A stretch of DNA of 64,000 nt from an uncultured Lentisphaeria bacterium (GCA_934661755.1 CAKUJM010000009.1:4706-68705), one strand, 5' to 3'. Shown: positions 19,766 to 28,380, numbered from the stretch's first letter. Made by a program: numbers and translations. The notes: generated from the letters alone by a model not told the origin.

Positions 19766-20491
19766 ATGGACTGCCTTGATGAAGAATACAAGGTCCGCTA
19801 CAGCGAGACCGACTGCAATGGCCGCCTGAAGCTCAAGAGCTTCCTCGACTACGCCCAGGAAATTGCCGGCGAACACGCCGAAGCGCTGGGCGTTGGAGTC
19901 GCGAAGCTGCGGGAGGCGCACCGCGCATGGCTGCTGTCGCGCGTCAAAATCCAGATTTCGGCGTATCCCGCCGTCGGCAACATCGTCACCGTGCGGACTT
20001 ATCCGCAAGGCTTCGACCGCCTTTTCGCCCGCCGTGAGTTCCGTTTTCTTGACTCTGCGCGCAATTGCATCGCGCAGGCCAGCAGCCTCTGGCTGCTGGT
20101 GGACATGTCCGCCGCGCGAATCCTGCCGGCGCAGCAGGAAGCCGGCGCGCTGATGCCGGACAACTCCGGCTTGCCGATCGCCTTCCCCGCACTGGGGAAG
20201 ATCACGCCGGACGATGGCCATGAGACGCTATTGCAATGCACGGTCCGCGACACCCAGATCGACCTCAACGGCCATCTGAACAACGCCGAATACGCCGGGC
20301 TGGTTCAGGACGCCCTGGGCATGGGCCGCTATCCGCGGGAGTTCCAAATCAACTACCAGAAGGCCATCCCGCCCAGAAGCCCGTTGGCCATCACCGGAGA
20401 AATCAGCGGCGACGGATTCATTCTGACCGGCCGCGTCGCCGGAGCCATATCATTCGAGTGCGCCGGGACGCTGATGGCGCCGCGACCCTAA
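19766..20491 (+). CDS. Acyl-ACP thioesterase
   Basis: 241 residues with the double hot-dog layout of the bacterial/plant FatA-B family. The first hot-dog starts YKVRYSETDCNGRLKL and the second has TQIDLNGHLNNAEYAGLV, which carries the catalytic Asp-x-Asn-x-His pattern (DLNGHLNN). It hydrolyses acyl-ACP to free fatty acids in the cytosol. The gene is convergent with the folate gene, with only three bases between the stops. Confidence 0.87.
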   Translation: MDCLDEEYKVRYSETDCNGRLKLKSFLDYAQEIAGEHAEALGVGVAKLREAHRAWLLSRVKIQISAYPAVGNIVTVRTYPQGFDRLFARREFRFLDSARNCIAQASSLWLLVDMSAARILPAQQEAGALMPDNSGLPIAFPALGKITPDDGHETLLQCTVRDTQIDLNGHLNNAEYAGLVQDALGMGRYPREFQINYQKAIPPRSPLAITGEISGDGFILTGRVAGAISFECAGTLMAPRP

Positions 20492-20494
20492 AAG

Positions 20495-21094
20495 TCAATG
20501 GGCGGACGGCGGCGTCTCGGACGCCACCCCGCCTTCGGTCACGATGCAATCCATCGCGCGGTCGTGGGCCTCGGTCGGGACTGTCGGCAGAAGTTGCATG
20601 CGCCAGCATACGCCAATTGCATGGCGCGGCGCGAAGTTGCCAATCAGCCGGTCATAATATCCGCAGCCACGGCCGATGCGGGCGCCATCGACGCCAAAGG
20701 CGATGCCCGGAACCAGGAAGGCGCATTCCCCCGGCGGCAGGGTCTCCAGGTCCAGGACCTCCTCCCGAGGTTCGAGGATGCCGTATCTGCCGACAGCGCA
20801 ATCACGCTCCAGATCGCGAATCCGCGCAAGCCCGTATTCCCGGCGGACGGCGTTGTACCGAGGCAGACAAAGCGGCTTCCCTGAGTACTGCAGCCATTGC
20901 CGCATGAAGGGGACAATGGACGGTTCCTGCTGAATCGGCATATAGCCCACAAGCACGTCGACCCGATGCCAAATCGGCAAAGCCGACAGCGACTGGCACA
21001 GACGCCGCGAGGCATCGTCAAGCCAGCGCGGATCGAGCGCACGCAAACGGGAGCGCATCGCCGACCGTAATTCGCTTTTGAGATCTGAAGGCAT
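20495..21094 (-). CDS. 5-formyltetrahydrofolate cyclo-ligase
   Basis: 199 residues. It converts 5-formyl-THF to 5,10-methenyl-THF with ATP. The signature VPGIAFGVDGARIGRGCGYYDR (family: PGxAFdxxGxRlGxGgGyYDR) is clear. N-terminal KSELRSAMRSRLRAL matches the usual helix. Its start codon is directly preceded by five 10-bp repeats (see repeat entry), and no normal Shine-Dalgarno is seen next to the ATG. Confidence 0.9.
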   Translation of the reverse strand: MPSDLKSELRSAMRSRLRALDPRWLDDASRRLCQSLSALPIWHRVDVLVGYMPIQQEPSIVPFMRQWLQYSGKPLCLPRYNAVRREYGLARIRDLERDCAVGRYGILEPREEVLDLETLPPGECAFLVPGIAFGVDGARIGRGCGYYDRLIGNFAPRHAIGVCWRMQLLPTVPTEAHDRAMDCIVTEGGVASETPPSAH

Positions 21095-21096
21095 AC

Positions 21097-21146
21097 GGAG
21101 GAAAACGGAGGAAAACGGAGGAAAACGGAGGAAAACGGAGGAAAAC
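21097..21146. repeat. Five tandem copies of a 10-bp unit GGAGGAAAAC
   Basis: Five perfect copies lie two bases upstream of the start codon of the folate gene. On the transcribed (minus) strand each unit reads GTTTTCCTCC, an anti-Shine-Dalgarno-like sequence. A GGAGGAGG at 21146-21153, upstream of the array, is the nearest ribosome-binding-like sequence and could pair with any unit. Units of 10 bp change spacing, not reading frame, if copy number varies. Confidence 0.9.
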
Positions 21147-21175
21147 CTCCTCCGCTCGCCCCCGCTTGCCGTATT

Positions 21176-21832
21176 TTACGCCTTGGCGGTCAGGCAACGC
21201 GCCAGAAGCGGATTGCGGGTGACGACGCGGTCGCCATCCAGTTCAATGTCATCCGGACAGACGCCATCCTTGATCAGGCGGTCATAGCGGTCTTGGGCCT
21301 GCGACTTGCTTTTCCCGGCAAAGACCTCGATTTTTCCGGCGCCAGACTGTTCCCACAACATGGCGGTCTGCGCATAGACGCGCAGCTGGCCGTCCTCGAT
21401 GATTTTCCGCAGCGTCTTGCCGAGGAATTTGCTTCCGGCGACAATCCTGCCGTCTTCGACCCACACATCGAAGGAATGATTGCAGGCATGGCAGATTGTG
21501 CGGTAAAACGCATCCAGCTTTAGATTGTCGTCATTTCGATACACCTTGATCGCCGCATCCGCCTTGGGGTGCTGGATCCGGCGCAGGAATGCCGCCTGAT
21601 GCTCGCTGACCAGCCGTGCGGAAAACTCGTTGCGGGTGATCACCATGTTGCCGTCAATCCAGATGGAACCGAAACCGAGCAGCCCATGCGACACTGCCAC
21701 ATGAAGCGCCCGCGAAAGGCTCTCTTCGTCCGGCGAATGAAAAAGCATGAACTCGCCATGGCGCAAGACATGATCCGGGGTGGGGACCTTCGTGACCTGG
21801 CCATTTCGGGAAAACAAGGAAAACATCTGCAT
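21176..21832 (-). CDS. Hypothetical protein with a three-fold internal repeat (218 aa)
   Basis: No family recognised. Three segments share a pattern (hydrophobic-D/E-G-x-x-V-hxxx-N/K-x-L/F): SIWIDGNMVITRNEFSARL (about 57-75), DVWVEDGRIVAGSKFLGKTL (about 122-141) and DIELDGDRVVTRNPLLARCL (about 196-215). A HACNHSF segment near residue 115 holds one Cys between two His, but no complete zinc site is evident. Cytosolic, no membrane segment. It is monocistronic, with the 432-bp structured intergenic region upstream. Confidence 0.6.
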   Translation of the reverse strand: MQMFSLFSRNGQVTKVPTPDHVLRHGEFMLFHSPDEESLSRALHVAVSHGLLGFGSIWIDGNMVITRNEFSARLVSEHQAAFLRRIQHPKADAAIKVYRNDDNLKLDAFYRTICHACNHSFDVWVEDGRIVAGSKFLGKTLRKIIEDGQLRVYAQTAMLWEQSGAGKIEVFAGKSKSQAQDRYDRLIKDGVCPDDIELDGDRVVTRNPLLARCLTAKA

Positions 21833-22264
21833 TCTCTCCTGTAATTATTGCATGGAAACAGAATGCATCAAGAGGCAGGAAAATAGCATGGAGATACTAT
21901 CTCGAGTATGCGGCAGATGGCATGCATCCGCCTGTTTTTTGAATTGCCGCTTATGCGGCCATTCCGCATCCGCAAATGGCAGACCCTGCCATCGCGAAGT
22001 CACCGTGGGTACTCGTCCTCGGTTGACGGGCTTCATGACTGAAGCCGCTCTTGATGCAAACTGAGCTTAAGATAAGCCATCGTCCGCGGATTGCAACCCG
22101 CGGACAAGACTTTTTTTCTGGAGCCTGGATCCTTGAAGTTCGGTGATTTTGCGTCTGGACAGGGAGCTTTGAGGGAGCGCACCGGGGAAAAGACAAAATC
22201 ACGGCGCAATGGGACCGGCATCACGGCTACCGCCGAAAATAACTGCCGGGGCGACGGGCAGCCG
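21833..22264. other. 432-bp non-coding interval with structured elements
   Basis: No gene with convincing features. It must hold the promoter of the minus-strand gene at 21832. Further right are a plus-strand intrinsic terminator (22082-22117) and a 9-bp stem GTGATTTTG/CAAAATCAC (22143-22151/22194-22202). A short plus-strand RNA ending at the terminator is possible but no promoter stands out. Confidence 0.5.
22082..22117 (+). terminator. Intrinsic terminator with no plus-strand gene upstream
   Basis: GTCCGCGG-ATTGCAAC-CCGCGGAC forms an 8-bp GC-rich stem, followed after AAGA C by seven T. Orientation is plus. The genes on both sides are on the minus strand, so it would end an otherwise unannotated plus-strand transcript from about 21,840 onward. 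Confidence 0.6.
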
Positions 22265-23350
22265 TCAATAATTCTTCAGCACCTGCGGCAGGGCCTGGAG
22301 AAGCGCCTCGACATCCTCCGGGGTATTTTCGGCCCCGAAGCTGACGCGGATCATGCCGCGAGCCAGGGCGTCGGCGACGCCGCTGGCGCGCAATGCGGGA
22401 CTGGTTTCATGGCTTTCCGCCGAGCAGGCACTGCCGGCGCCGACGACAATTCCGCACTCCTGGGCAAGGATCCGGGTTATCAGCGCGCCCTCGAAGCCGG
22501 GGATGGCGAAGGCGAGGATATATGGCGAGGCGTCCGGCGGCGAGAATATCGGCCACTGTCCTTGTCCGAGCTCATTGATGCCGTCGCGCAACCGGCGGTT
22601 GAGGGCGGCGGTCCGTCGGCCAGCCGCTTCGCATTCGGCGGCCGCCAGCTGGGCGGCATCGGCGAAAAGCACTGCTGAAGGCACGTCGACAGTCCCGCTG
22701 CGCCAGCCATGCTGCTGTCCGCCGCCGGTAAGCACCGGCCGCAGCGCGCCGATGGTGGCGCGGCGGACAATCAGCGCCGCAGAAGACGGCAGGGCGCCGA
22801 TCTTGCGTCCGGAGATCGCCAGCATATCGACTTGGACACGCTGCCACGGGATGGGGATTTTGCCGAAGGCCTGGGCGGCGTCCAGGAACAGCCGGGTGCC
22901 GGGATGCCGCTCGCCGCCCCCCCAGATGGCGCCGGTCTCATTGTTGACCAGCGAGATGGCGGCAAGCTCGGCGCGGGGCATTTGCGCATTGCGCGACGGC
23001 AGGAAGAACTCAACCGGGTGGCCGCCAAGATCGGCGGCGGTATTGCGCAATGCCGGATGAGCCGCCGCATCCGCGGCAATGGCCCCGCGGGGGTCCTTCC
23101 AGCAATATCCCCGCAACGCCAGATTGACCGACTCGGTGCCGGATGCGCACCAGACCACTTCCGCCTCGCCGGAGGGGATTTGGGCCGCTTCCAGCAGCCG
23201 CTCGCGGGCATCCAGCAACGCGCGGCGCGACCGCTCCGAGTAGCAGGTCAGGCCATGCGGGTTGTGGCAATAGCGCGCGGCGTATTCCGCATAGCGCGCC
23301 GCCAGCTGCGGCCGGACCGGCTCGCCAGCCGCATGGTCAAGGAATATCAC
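22265..23350 (-). CDS. Cysteine desulfurase (NifS/IscS-like aminotransferase class V)
   Basis: I choose GTG 23350 (VIFLDHAAGEPVRP), because family members start with the equivalent of IYLDNAATT; upstream codons overlap the PRPP synthetase gene. PLP-fold features are HNPHGLTCYSE, CASGTESVNLAL and VVNNETGAIWG-like LVNNETGAIWG. The Schiff-base lysine is in SGRKIGALPSS, where family members usually have S-x-HK, so the His beside the Lys is Arg here. The sulfur-relay Cys is in GSACSAESHETSPAL. It supplies sulfur for Fe-S clusters or thiolation. It ends a four-gene minus-strand run with argF, pyrB and prs. Confidence 0.82.
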   Translation of the reverse strand: MIFLDHAAGEPVRPQLAARYAEYAARYCHNPHGLTCYSERSRRALLDARERLLEAAQIPSGEAEVVWCASGTESVNLALRGYCWKDPRGAIAADAAAHPALRNTAADLGGHPVEFFLPSRNAQMPRAELAAISLVNNETGAIWGGGERHPGTRLFLDAAQAFGKIPIPWQRVQVDMLAISGRKIGALPSSAALIVRRATIGALRPVLTGGGQQHGWRSGTVDVPSAVLFADAAQLAAAECEAAGRRTAALNRRLRDGINELGQGQWPIFSPPDASPYILAFAIPGFEGALITRILAQECGIVVGAGSACSAESHETSPALRASGVADALARGMIRVSFGAENTPEDVEALLQALPQVLKNY

Positions 23351-23378
23351 CGTCCCGGAATGCAATTTTCGCGGGCCG

Positions 23379-24599
23379 CTACCGGCCAATGAGGTCCTGG
23401 TTGTCCTTCCAATAGGGGTTCTTGCGGGAGATGTCCACCGTATAGGCCGGGTCGTAGTCCGGTTCGTCGATCCCCAGGACCTGCCGGCGCAGCTCATTGA
23501 CAATCCACCGCTCAATCTTGAGCACCAGCATCTTGTGGCGCAGCCGCCCCTGCATGTCGCGATTGAGGATGTTGGGGAGGGTGTTGGTGGTGATGATATC
23601 GTCGATCACGCCGCTGTTGAGATTCTCCTTGACCTCGGGCGATGAATAGAAGTGGGTCACGACAAAGAGCACCCGGGCGGCGCCGGCCGCCTTGATCTGC
23701 TTGCAGCAGGCGGCGATGGTGCCGCCGGTGCGCACCATGTCGTCAAACACCACGACTTCACGGCCGGCGACCTCCTCCAGCCGGGTCGGACTGCTGTCGG
23801 CGGCCTTGATGGTCACCTTGCGCTCGCCGGTGCGCTCCTTGTCCATGATCAGCAGCGACGGCGCCTCATGGGCGCCGATGCCCAGCGGCGAAATCCGCTT
23901 CATCTCCTCGGAATACTCCTCGAAGACCCGCCGGGCAAAGGGGGTGGCGCCCTTGTCAGGCGCACAGATGACCAGCCCCCTGTCGCAGCCGATCTCGGTC
24001 AGCGACGCGTGGTTGGCCAGATAGCTGCCGTACAGACGGGCCGGCGAGAGGTTGAAGAACTGCCCGTCGAACATCCGGGAAAAGAGGTCCTGGACTGCCA
24101 CCGAGTGGTTGTGGACCGTCATCACGCAGTCCACGCCGGCGGTCTTGAGCAGCTGGGCATAGAGCATCGACGACCACGGCTGGCCGTCGAATTTCTTGTA
24201 GTCGCCGGGGGTGCGCTCGAAGGCGACACGGCCGTATTCCGGGCGGGCGCCGCGATCCTGGGCGCTGTAGAAGAGGTCCGGCTCGATCAGGATCACCCGC
24301 TCGGCGCCATTGTCCTTGGCGGCACGGGCAACCAGGAAATTGCGCATGGCGCGGGCATTGCGGGTGTGCATGCCCGAACAGGCGGAGACGATGATCACGG
24401 TCTTGCCGCGCAGCCCGTAGCCGATGTGGTCGAAGTCGTTCTCGTCGCTGATGAAGCGGGGGCAGAACTCGCTGTTGGCGAATTCCTTGTAGGCCAGGAT
24501 GTCCGAGATGTCGGTCTCCTGCTGCATGTAATGCGCAATGTCAATGGCAAGGGGGTCGTCGGAGACCGCACCCACGACGATGTATTTGTCGGTCATCAT
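23379..24599 (-). CDS. prs: Ribose-phosphate pyrophosphokinase (PRPP synthetase), long atypical form
   Basis: From ATG 24599 the product is 406 residues, against 310-320 for typical enzymes. The PRPP-binding loop VVVFDDMVRTGGTI (about 285-298) corresponds to the canonical DDMIDTAGT. N-terminal VVGAVSDDPLAIDIAHYM and the ATP-site region VSACSGMHTRNARAM replace the usual FSDGE and RGxDVF motifs only loosely. Extra sequence lies in the middle and in the C-terminal tail (RKNPYWKDNQDLIGR). Its place after pyrB and argF suits nucleotide synthesis. The longer upstream extension in the frame has no support. Confidence 0.8.
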   Translation of the reverse strand: MMTDKYIVVGAVSDDPLAIDIAHYMQQETDISDILAYKEFANSEFCPRFISDENDFDHIGYGLRGKTVIIVSACSGMHTRNARAMRNFLVARAAKDNGAERVILIEPDLFYSAQDRGARPEYGRVAFERTPGDYKKFDGQPWSSMLYAQLLKTAGVDCVMTVHNHSVAVQDLFSRMFDGQFFNLSPARLYGSYLANHASLTEIGCDRGLVICAPDKGATPFARRVFEEYSEEMKRISPLGIGAHEAPSLLIMDKERTGERKVTIKAADSSPTRLEEVAGREVVVFDDMVRTGGTIAACCKQIKAAGAARVLFVVTHFYSSPEVKENLNSGVIDDIITTNTLPNILNRDMQGRLRHKMLVLKIERWIVNELRRQVLGIDEPDYDPAYTVDISRKNPYWKDNQDLIGR

Positions 24600-24727
24600 G
24601 GCCTGAATGAAAAGGATGGTAATCCGGGGATGGGGAGGGGGATGGAGGAGGAAATGGCTGACCGGGTGGCGGATGCCGCCATTGCGCCAGCAACGGCGCT
24701 GCCGGTTCCGGAGCGGCGGCAGGGGCG

Positions 24728-25822
24728 CTATCGGTTGTTGAGCATGTAATACTGGGTGATTTCCTGATCGCGGCAGAAGATGGTGGCAATCAGCGCGGCG
24801 CGAATCCACATGCCATTTCGCATCTGCCGCCAGTAGACCGCCCGCGGATCGTTGTCGCATTCGGTGGAGATCTCCTTCCGGCGCGGCAGCGGATGCATGA
24901 TCACCGCGCTGGGCTGGAGCCGTTTCAGATCCTCGCCAGTGAAGTAGTAGTCCTGCGGATTGTATCCGATGCTGCTTTCTCCGGGCCTGGAGTCCCATTC
25001 GTCCTGCAGTCGGGTCATGTAGATGGCGTCGGCCGCGGGGATGACCGACTTGAAATCGGTGGTGACCTCGTACTCCACTCCGGCGTCCCGCAGCTGATCG
25101 AGGATGTCGCGGCCGATTTGCAGCGGCTCCGGCGCGGCGAAGACCTGCTTGACATTGCGGTACTGCTGGAGCAGTCCGCTAAGCGAACGGACCGTCCGGC
25201 CGCGGGCCAGATCGCCGCAGAAGACGATGGTCTTGTTGTCGATGCCGCCCCGCCGTTCAAAGGATCGCGCCAGGGTGTAGATGTCCAGCAGCGCCTGGGT
25301 GGGGTGCTGGTCCTTGCCGCTGCCGGCGTTGATGATCGGGATCGGCCGTTCGGTATTGGAGATCACCCAGGACATGCTTTCCGCAAATCCCTGGTCCGGG
25401 GTCCGCATGATGATCAGGTCGAAGAAGGAGCTGAAGGTGCGGATGGTGTCTTCCTTGCTCTCGCCCTTGATCTCGCTGGAGATGCTGGGGTCGCGCACCT
25501 CCGCCGGCCGGATGCCGAGGATCTGGCAGGCCGAATAGAACGAAAGGAAGGTCCGGGTGCTGGGCTGGGTGAAATAGAGCATCGCCCGCTTGTGCTTGAG
25601 CAGCAGCGACAGGAAGTCCATCCCGCCCTTGCTCTTGCCGATGCGGCGGATGCGGGTGGCCAGGTCGCACAGATGGTCAAGCGCCTCGCGGTCGAACTGC
25701 TGCGCCATGATGCAGTGGTATGGCCGCCCGCTGGACTGCACGAAATACGGCGCGCGCTCAACGAGGGGCAGGCGGCTGAAATCCTCCCGGCTGATCGATT
25801 GAAGCATTTTCCGCTGCAGCAT
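24728..25822 (-). CDS. pyrB: Aspartate carbamoyltransferase catalytic subunit
   Basis: 364 residues. It condenses carbamoyl phosphate with aspartate in pyrimidine synthesis. The carbamoyl-phosphate motif is QPSTRTFLSFYSA and the Asp-binding side includes AGSGKDQHPTQALLDIYT and HPLPRRKEI. The N-terminus is about 40 residues longer than the E. coli enzyme. No pyrI regulatory gene is adjacent. It lies 45 bp after argF, so the two carbamoyltransferases share a probable transcript. Confidence 0.92.
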   Translation of the reverse strand: MLQRKMLQSISREDFSRLPLVERAPYFVQSSGRPYHCIMAQQFDREALDHLCDLATRIRRIGKSKGGMDFLSLLLKHKRAMLYFTQPSTRTFLSFYSACQILGIRPAEVRDPSISSEIKGESKEDTIRTFSSFFDLIIMRTPDQGFAESMSWVISNTERPIPIINAGSGKDQHPTQALLDIYTLARSFERRGGIDNKTIVFCGDLARGRTVRSLSGLLQQYRNVKQVFAAPEPLQIGRDILDQLRDAGVEYEVTTDFKSVIPAADAIYMTRLQDEWDSRPGESSIGYNPQDYYFTGEDLKRLQPSAVIMHPLPRRKEISTECDNDPRAVYWRQMRNGMWIRAALIATIFCRDQEITQYYMLNNR

Positions 25823-25867
25823 TTTCGTCTTCCCCCTTGGGTTGTCGTGGTTGCATTCCGCCGGGAC

Positions 25868-26869
25868 TCACCGCATCAGGGTCGCCACCATCATCGCCTT
25901 GATGGTGTGCATGCGGTTCTCGGCCTCGTCAAAGACCTTCGAATACTCCGACTCGAAGAGTTCGTCGCTGACTTCCAGCGCCCCGCATTCCCTCGACACC
26001 TCGGTGTCGTGGTTGTGGAAGGCGGGCAGACAATGCAGGAATATCACCTCGGAAGGCGAGGCATGGCCGGTGTTGCGGACCATCTCCATATTGACCTGGT
26101 ATGGCCGCAGCAGCTGCACCCGCTGCTGGAAGAGCGCCTCCTCGCCCATGGACACCCACACATCGGTATAGAGGACGTTGGCGCCCCTGACTCCGCCGGC
26201 CGGGTCGTGCTCAACGCGGATCCAGCTGCCGTTGCGGCGGGCCGCATCCTCCGAAAGCGCCAGCACCTCCGGCGAGGGCGACAGCTCGGGCGGACAGACA
26301 TTGATGAAGTTGATTCCGGCCTTGGCGCATCCGACCATCAGTGAGCTGGCCACGTTGTTGCGTCCGTCGCCGACATAGGCCAGCGTCAGCCCCTTGAGGC
26401 GCCCGAAATGCTCATGGATGGTCTGGAAATCCGCCAGGATCTGGGATGGATGCCATTCATCCGTCAGGCCATTCCATACCGGGATGCCGCTGTATTGCGC
26501 CAGCGCCTCGACCGTGGACTGGGAGAATCCGCGGAACATGATGCCATCGAACATCCTCCCCAGCACCCGGGCGCTGTCCTTGATCGACTCCTTCTTGCCG
26601 AAGTGCAGGTCATGGGAGTTCATGTATTCGGCGGATCCGCCCTCGTCATTGGCGGCCACCACGGTGGCGCTGTGGGTGCGGGTGGAGCCCTTCTGGAAGA
26701 TCAGGCAGATGTTCCGGCCTCGCAGCAACGGCTGGCTCAAATTCTCCAGGGTGCGCTTGTGAATCTTGAGCTTTTCGGCCAGATCCACCAGTCCGATCAT
26801 CTGATCGTCCGCAAGATCCGCCAGGCGGAGGATGCTCTTTCCGCGCAATCCCAAATCCGGTAGCAGCAT
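25868..26869 (-). CDS. argF: Ornithine carbamoyltransferase
   Basis: 333 residues. It makes citrulline from ornithine and carbamoyl phosphate. HCLPAFH (ornithine-site Cys) and FGKKESIKDSARVLGRMFDGIMFRG are diagnostic for OTCases. The carbamoyl-phosphate loop reads STRTHSA (residues 62-68), where nearly all family members have STRTR; His66 replaces the second Arg. HPSQILADF is conserved. A catabolic (ArcB) role is possible, but no arcA or arcC is nearby. First gene of the argF-pyrB-prs-desulfurase run. Confidence 0.88.
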   Translation of the reverse strand: MLLPDLGLRGKSILRLADLADDQMIGLVDLAEKLKIHKRTLENLSQPLLRGRNICLIFQKGSTRTHSATVVAANDEGGSAEYMNSHDLHFGKKESIKDSARVLGRMFDGIMFRGFSQSTVEALAQYSGIPVWNGLTDEWHPSQILADFQTIHEHFGRLKGLTLAYVGDGRNNVASSLMVGCAKAGINFINVCPPELSPSPEVLALSEDAARRNGSWIRVEHDPAGGVRGANVLYTDVWVSMGEEALFQQRVQLLRPYQVNMEMVRNTGHASPSEVIFLHCLPAFHNHDTEVSRECGALEVSDELFESEYSKVFDEAENRMHTIKAMMVATLMR

Positions 26870-26940
26870 ATTGATTTTTTTCCTGGTTGTCTTTTTGGAA
26901 CCTGACGTGGCGTGGCGCCACGGGCGGACGGCATCCGCCG

Positions 26941-28287
26941 CTACTTCAAAAGAATGGCCTTGAGCCGTTTTGACAGCTCGGTGTTTTCATAGAAGCCGGT
27001 GAACTCCCGGGAGCAAGGCCCGATGCTGGTGGTCAGCACCGGCAGCGCGGTATGCGACCCGCTGGTCCAGCCCACGCCCGCCTTCTCGCTCATGATCCGG
27101 CGGCAAGCATCGGCGACTTTCCCGTTGCCCTCCTTGAAGGCCTGCTCCAGGCGCTCCAGATCATGCGGGGTCATCTTCATGACGCTGTCGCCGGTGAAGT
27201 CGAAGCCGAAATAGCGGCTGATGAGCGCCTTGGCGTCCTCGAAGCTGAAATCCGCCTTCTGCTTGCGGGCCTCGCGCAGGATGCCGGCGAATTTTCCCGG
27301 CGAGCACTTCTGGTTGACCAGCCGATCGACATACATCGCATAGCCGGTGCCGGCAAAGCCCATCGACATGCCGCCGGTCTCATGGTCGCCGGTGACGACG
27401 ATCAGGGTGTCCTCCGGGTGTTCCCGGTAGAATTTCATGGCCTCGCGCACCGCCAGATCCAGCTGGAGCACCTCGTTGAGGTTGGTGGCCGCGTCATTGG
27501 CGTGGCCGCACCAGTCGATGCTGCCGCCTTCGACCATCATGAAAAAGCCCTTCGGCGCATCGGAAAGCAGCTCGATGCCCTTGGCGACAAACTCCGCCAG
27601 CTTCAAGTCGCCCTCCGCCATGTCCAGAAAATACGGCAACGCATGGCTGGCGCCGCGGGCGAACACCTTCCCGCACCCCGGCTTGAGCGACTCGAAATCC
27701 CCGCGGGCGGAGACGATCCGGTATCCCGCCTTGGCCGCCAGCTCATAGAGGTCATCCGTAGAGTTGCGCTGCGACTCGCCGACGGGCTCGAAACCGCCGC
27801 CGCCAAAGTAGTCGAATCCGGAGTTGATCAAATCCAGCCCCAGCAGGTAGGTCATGCCGCGGCTGGGGCGATGGCCGTAGAAGCCGGCGGGAGTGGCATG
27901 GTTGATGGTGACCGAGGTGACAATGCCGACTTTGCGGCCGTGGTCGCGGGCCACCTCCGCCACGCTCTCCAGGCTGCGCTTGCCATCGGCGCTCATGCCA
28001 ATGGCGCCGTTGTTGGTCTTCTCGCCGCAGGCAATGGCGGTGGCCGCCGCCGCGCTGTCAGTGACCAGCGAGTTCGCCGAGCAGGTGCGGGTGGTGCCGT
28101 GGTATGGCAGTTCGTTGATGGTCAGGGGGCCATGGCCGGAGGCGCGCGCAAATTCATCCGCGATCATCCGTTGCGGCGTGGACATGCCGTCGCCAATGAA
28201 CAGGAAGATGTATTTCGGGGAGGCCGGATCGGCGGCAAGGCAGCACGCCGCGCAGCACAGCGCAAAAAATGCAGACAGCTTCTTCAT
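26941..28287 (-). CDS. phoA: Alkaline phosphatase (PhoA superfamily), exported
   Basis: 448 residues with a signal peptide (MKKLSAFFALCCAACCLA, cleavage after CLA). The metal/nucleophile motif is NSLVTDSAAAATAIACG (Ser in TDSAA). Second-metal ligands appear in GDHETGG and in WTSGSHTALPV. IFLFIGDGM provides the first Asp. It hydrolyses phosphomonoesters in the periplasm and releases phosphate. It follows the Na+ symporter by 146 bp containing a terminator, so it probably has its own promoter. Confidence 0.9.
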   Translation of the reverse strand: MKKLSAFFALCCAACCLAADPASPKYIFLFIGDGMSTPQRMIADEFARASGHGPLTINELPYHGTTRTCSANSLVTDSAAAATAIACGEKTNNGAIGMSADGKRSLESVAEVARDHGRKVGIVTSVTINHATPAGFYGHRPSRGMTYLLGLDLINSGFDYFGGGGFEPVGESQRNSTDDLYELAAKAGYRIVSARGDFESLKPGCGKVFARGASHALPYFLDMAEGDLKLAEFVAKGIELLSDAPKGFFMMVEGGSIDWCGHANDAATNLNEVLQLDLAVREAMKFYREHPEDTLIVVTGDHETGGMSMGFAGTGYAMYVDRLVNQKCSPGKFAGILREARKQKADFSFEDAKALISRYFGFDFTGDSVMKMTPHDLERLEQAFKEGNGKVADACRRIMSEKAGVGWTSGSHTALPVLTTSIGPCSREFTGFYENTELSKRLKAILLK

Positions 28288-28333
28288 GACTGCTCCTCAG
28301 GATATTGTCACAGGATTGCAGGTAAAAAGGTCA

Positions 28334-28380
28334 GGCGTCCTGCCCAATATAATGCACCGCAAGATATTGGGCGAGACGCC
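28334..28380 (-). terminator. Intrinsic terminator downstream of the Na+ symporter
   Basis: GGCGTC-CT-GCCCAATAT and ATATTGGGC-GA-GACGCC form a 17-bp stem with a two-base internal mismatch and a 13-base loop. On the minus strand the stem is followed by TGACC and five T. It separates the symporter from the phosphatase gene. Confidence 0.55.

Noticed and set aside
21097..21290. Small plus-strand gene starting in the GGAGGAAAAC repeats
   Set aside because: The ORF (KTEENGGKRRKTEEN...) is only the repeat read in frame and runs into the antisense of the gene at 21176.
23351..23515. 55-residue N-terminal extension of the cysteine desulfurase
   Set aside because: The extension overlaps the PRPP synthetase gene and has low-complexity sequence; family members begin at the GTG-encoded VIFLDHAAG.
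24600..24998. 132-residue upstream extension of the PRPP synthetase frame
   Set aside because: It overlaps pyrB and is Arg/His-rich without homology; ATG 24599 matches the conserved N-terminus.
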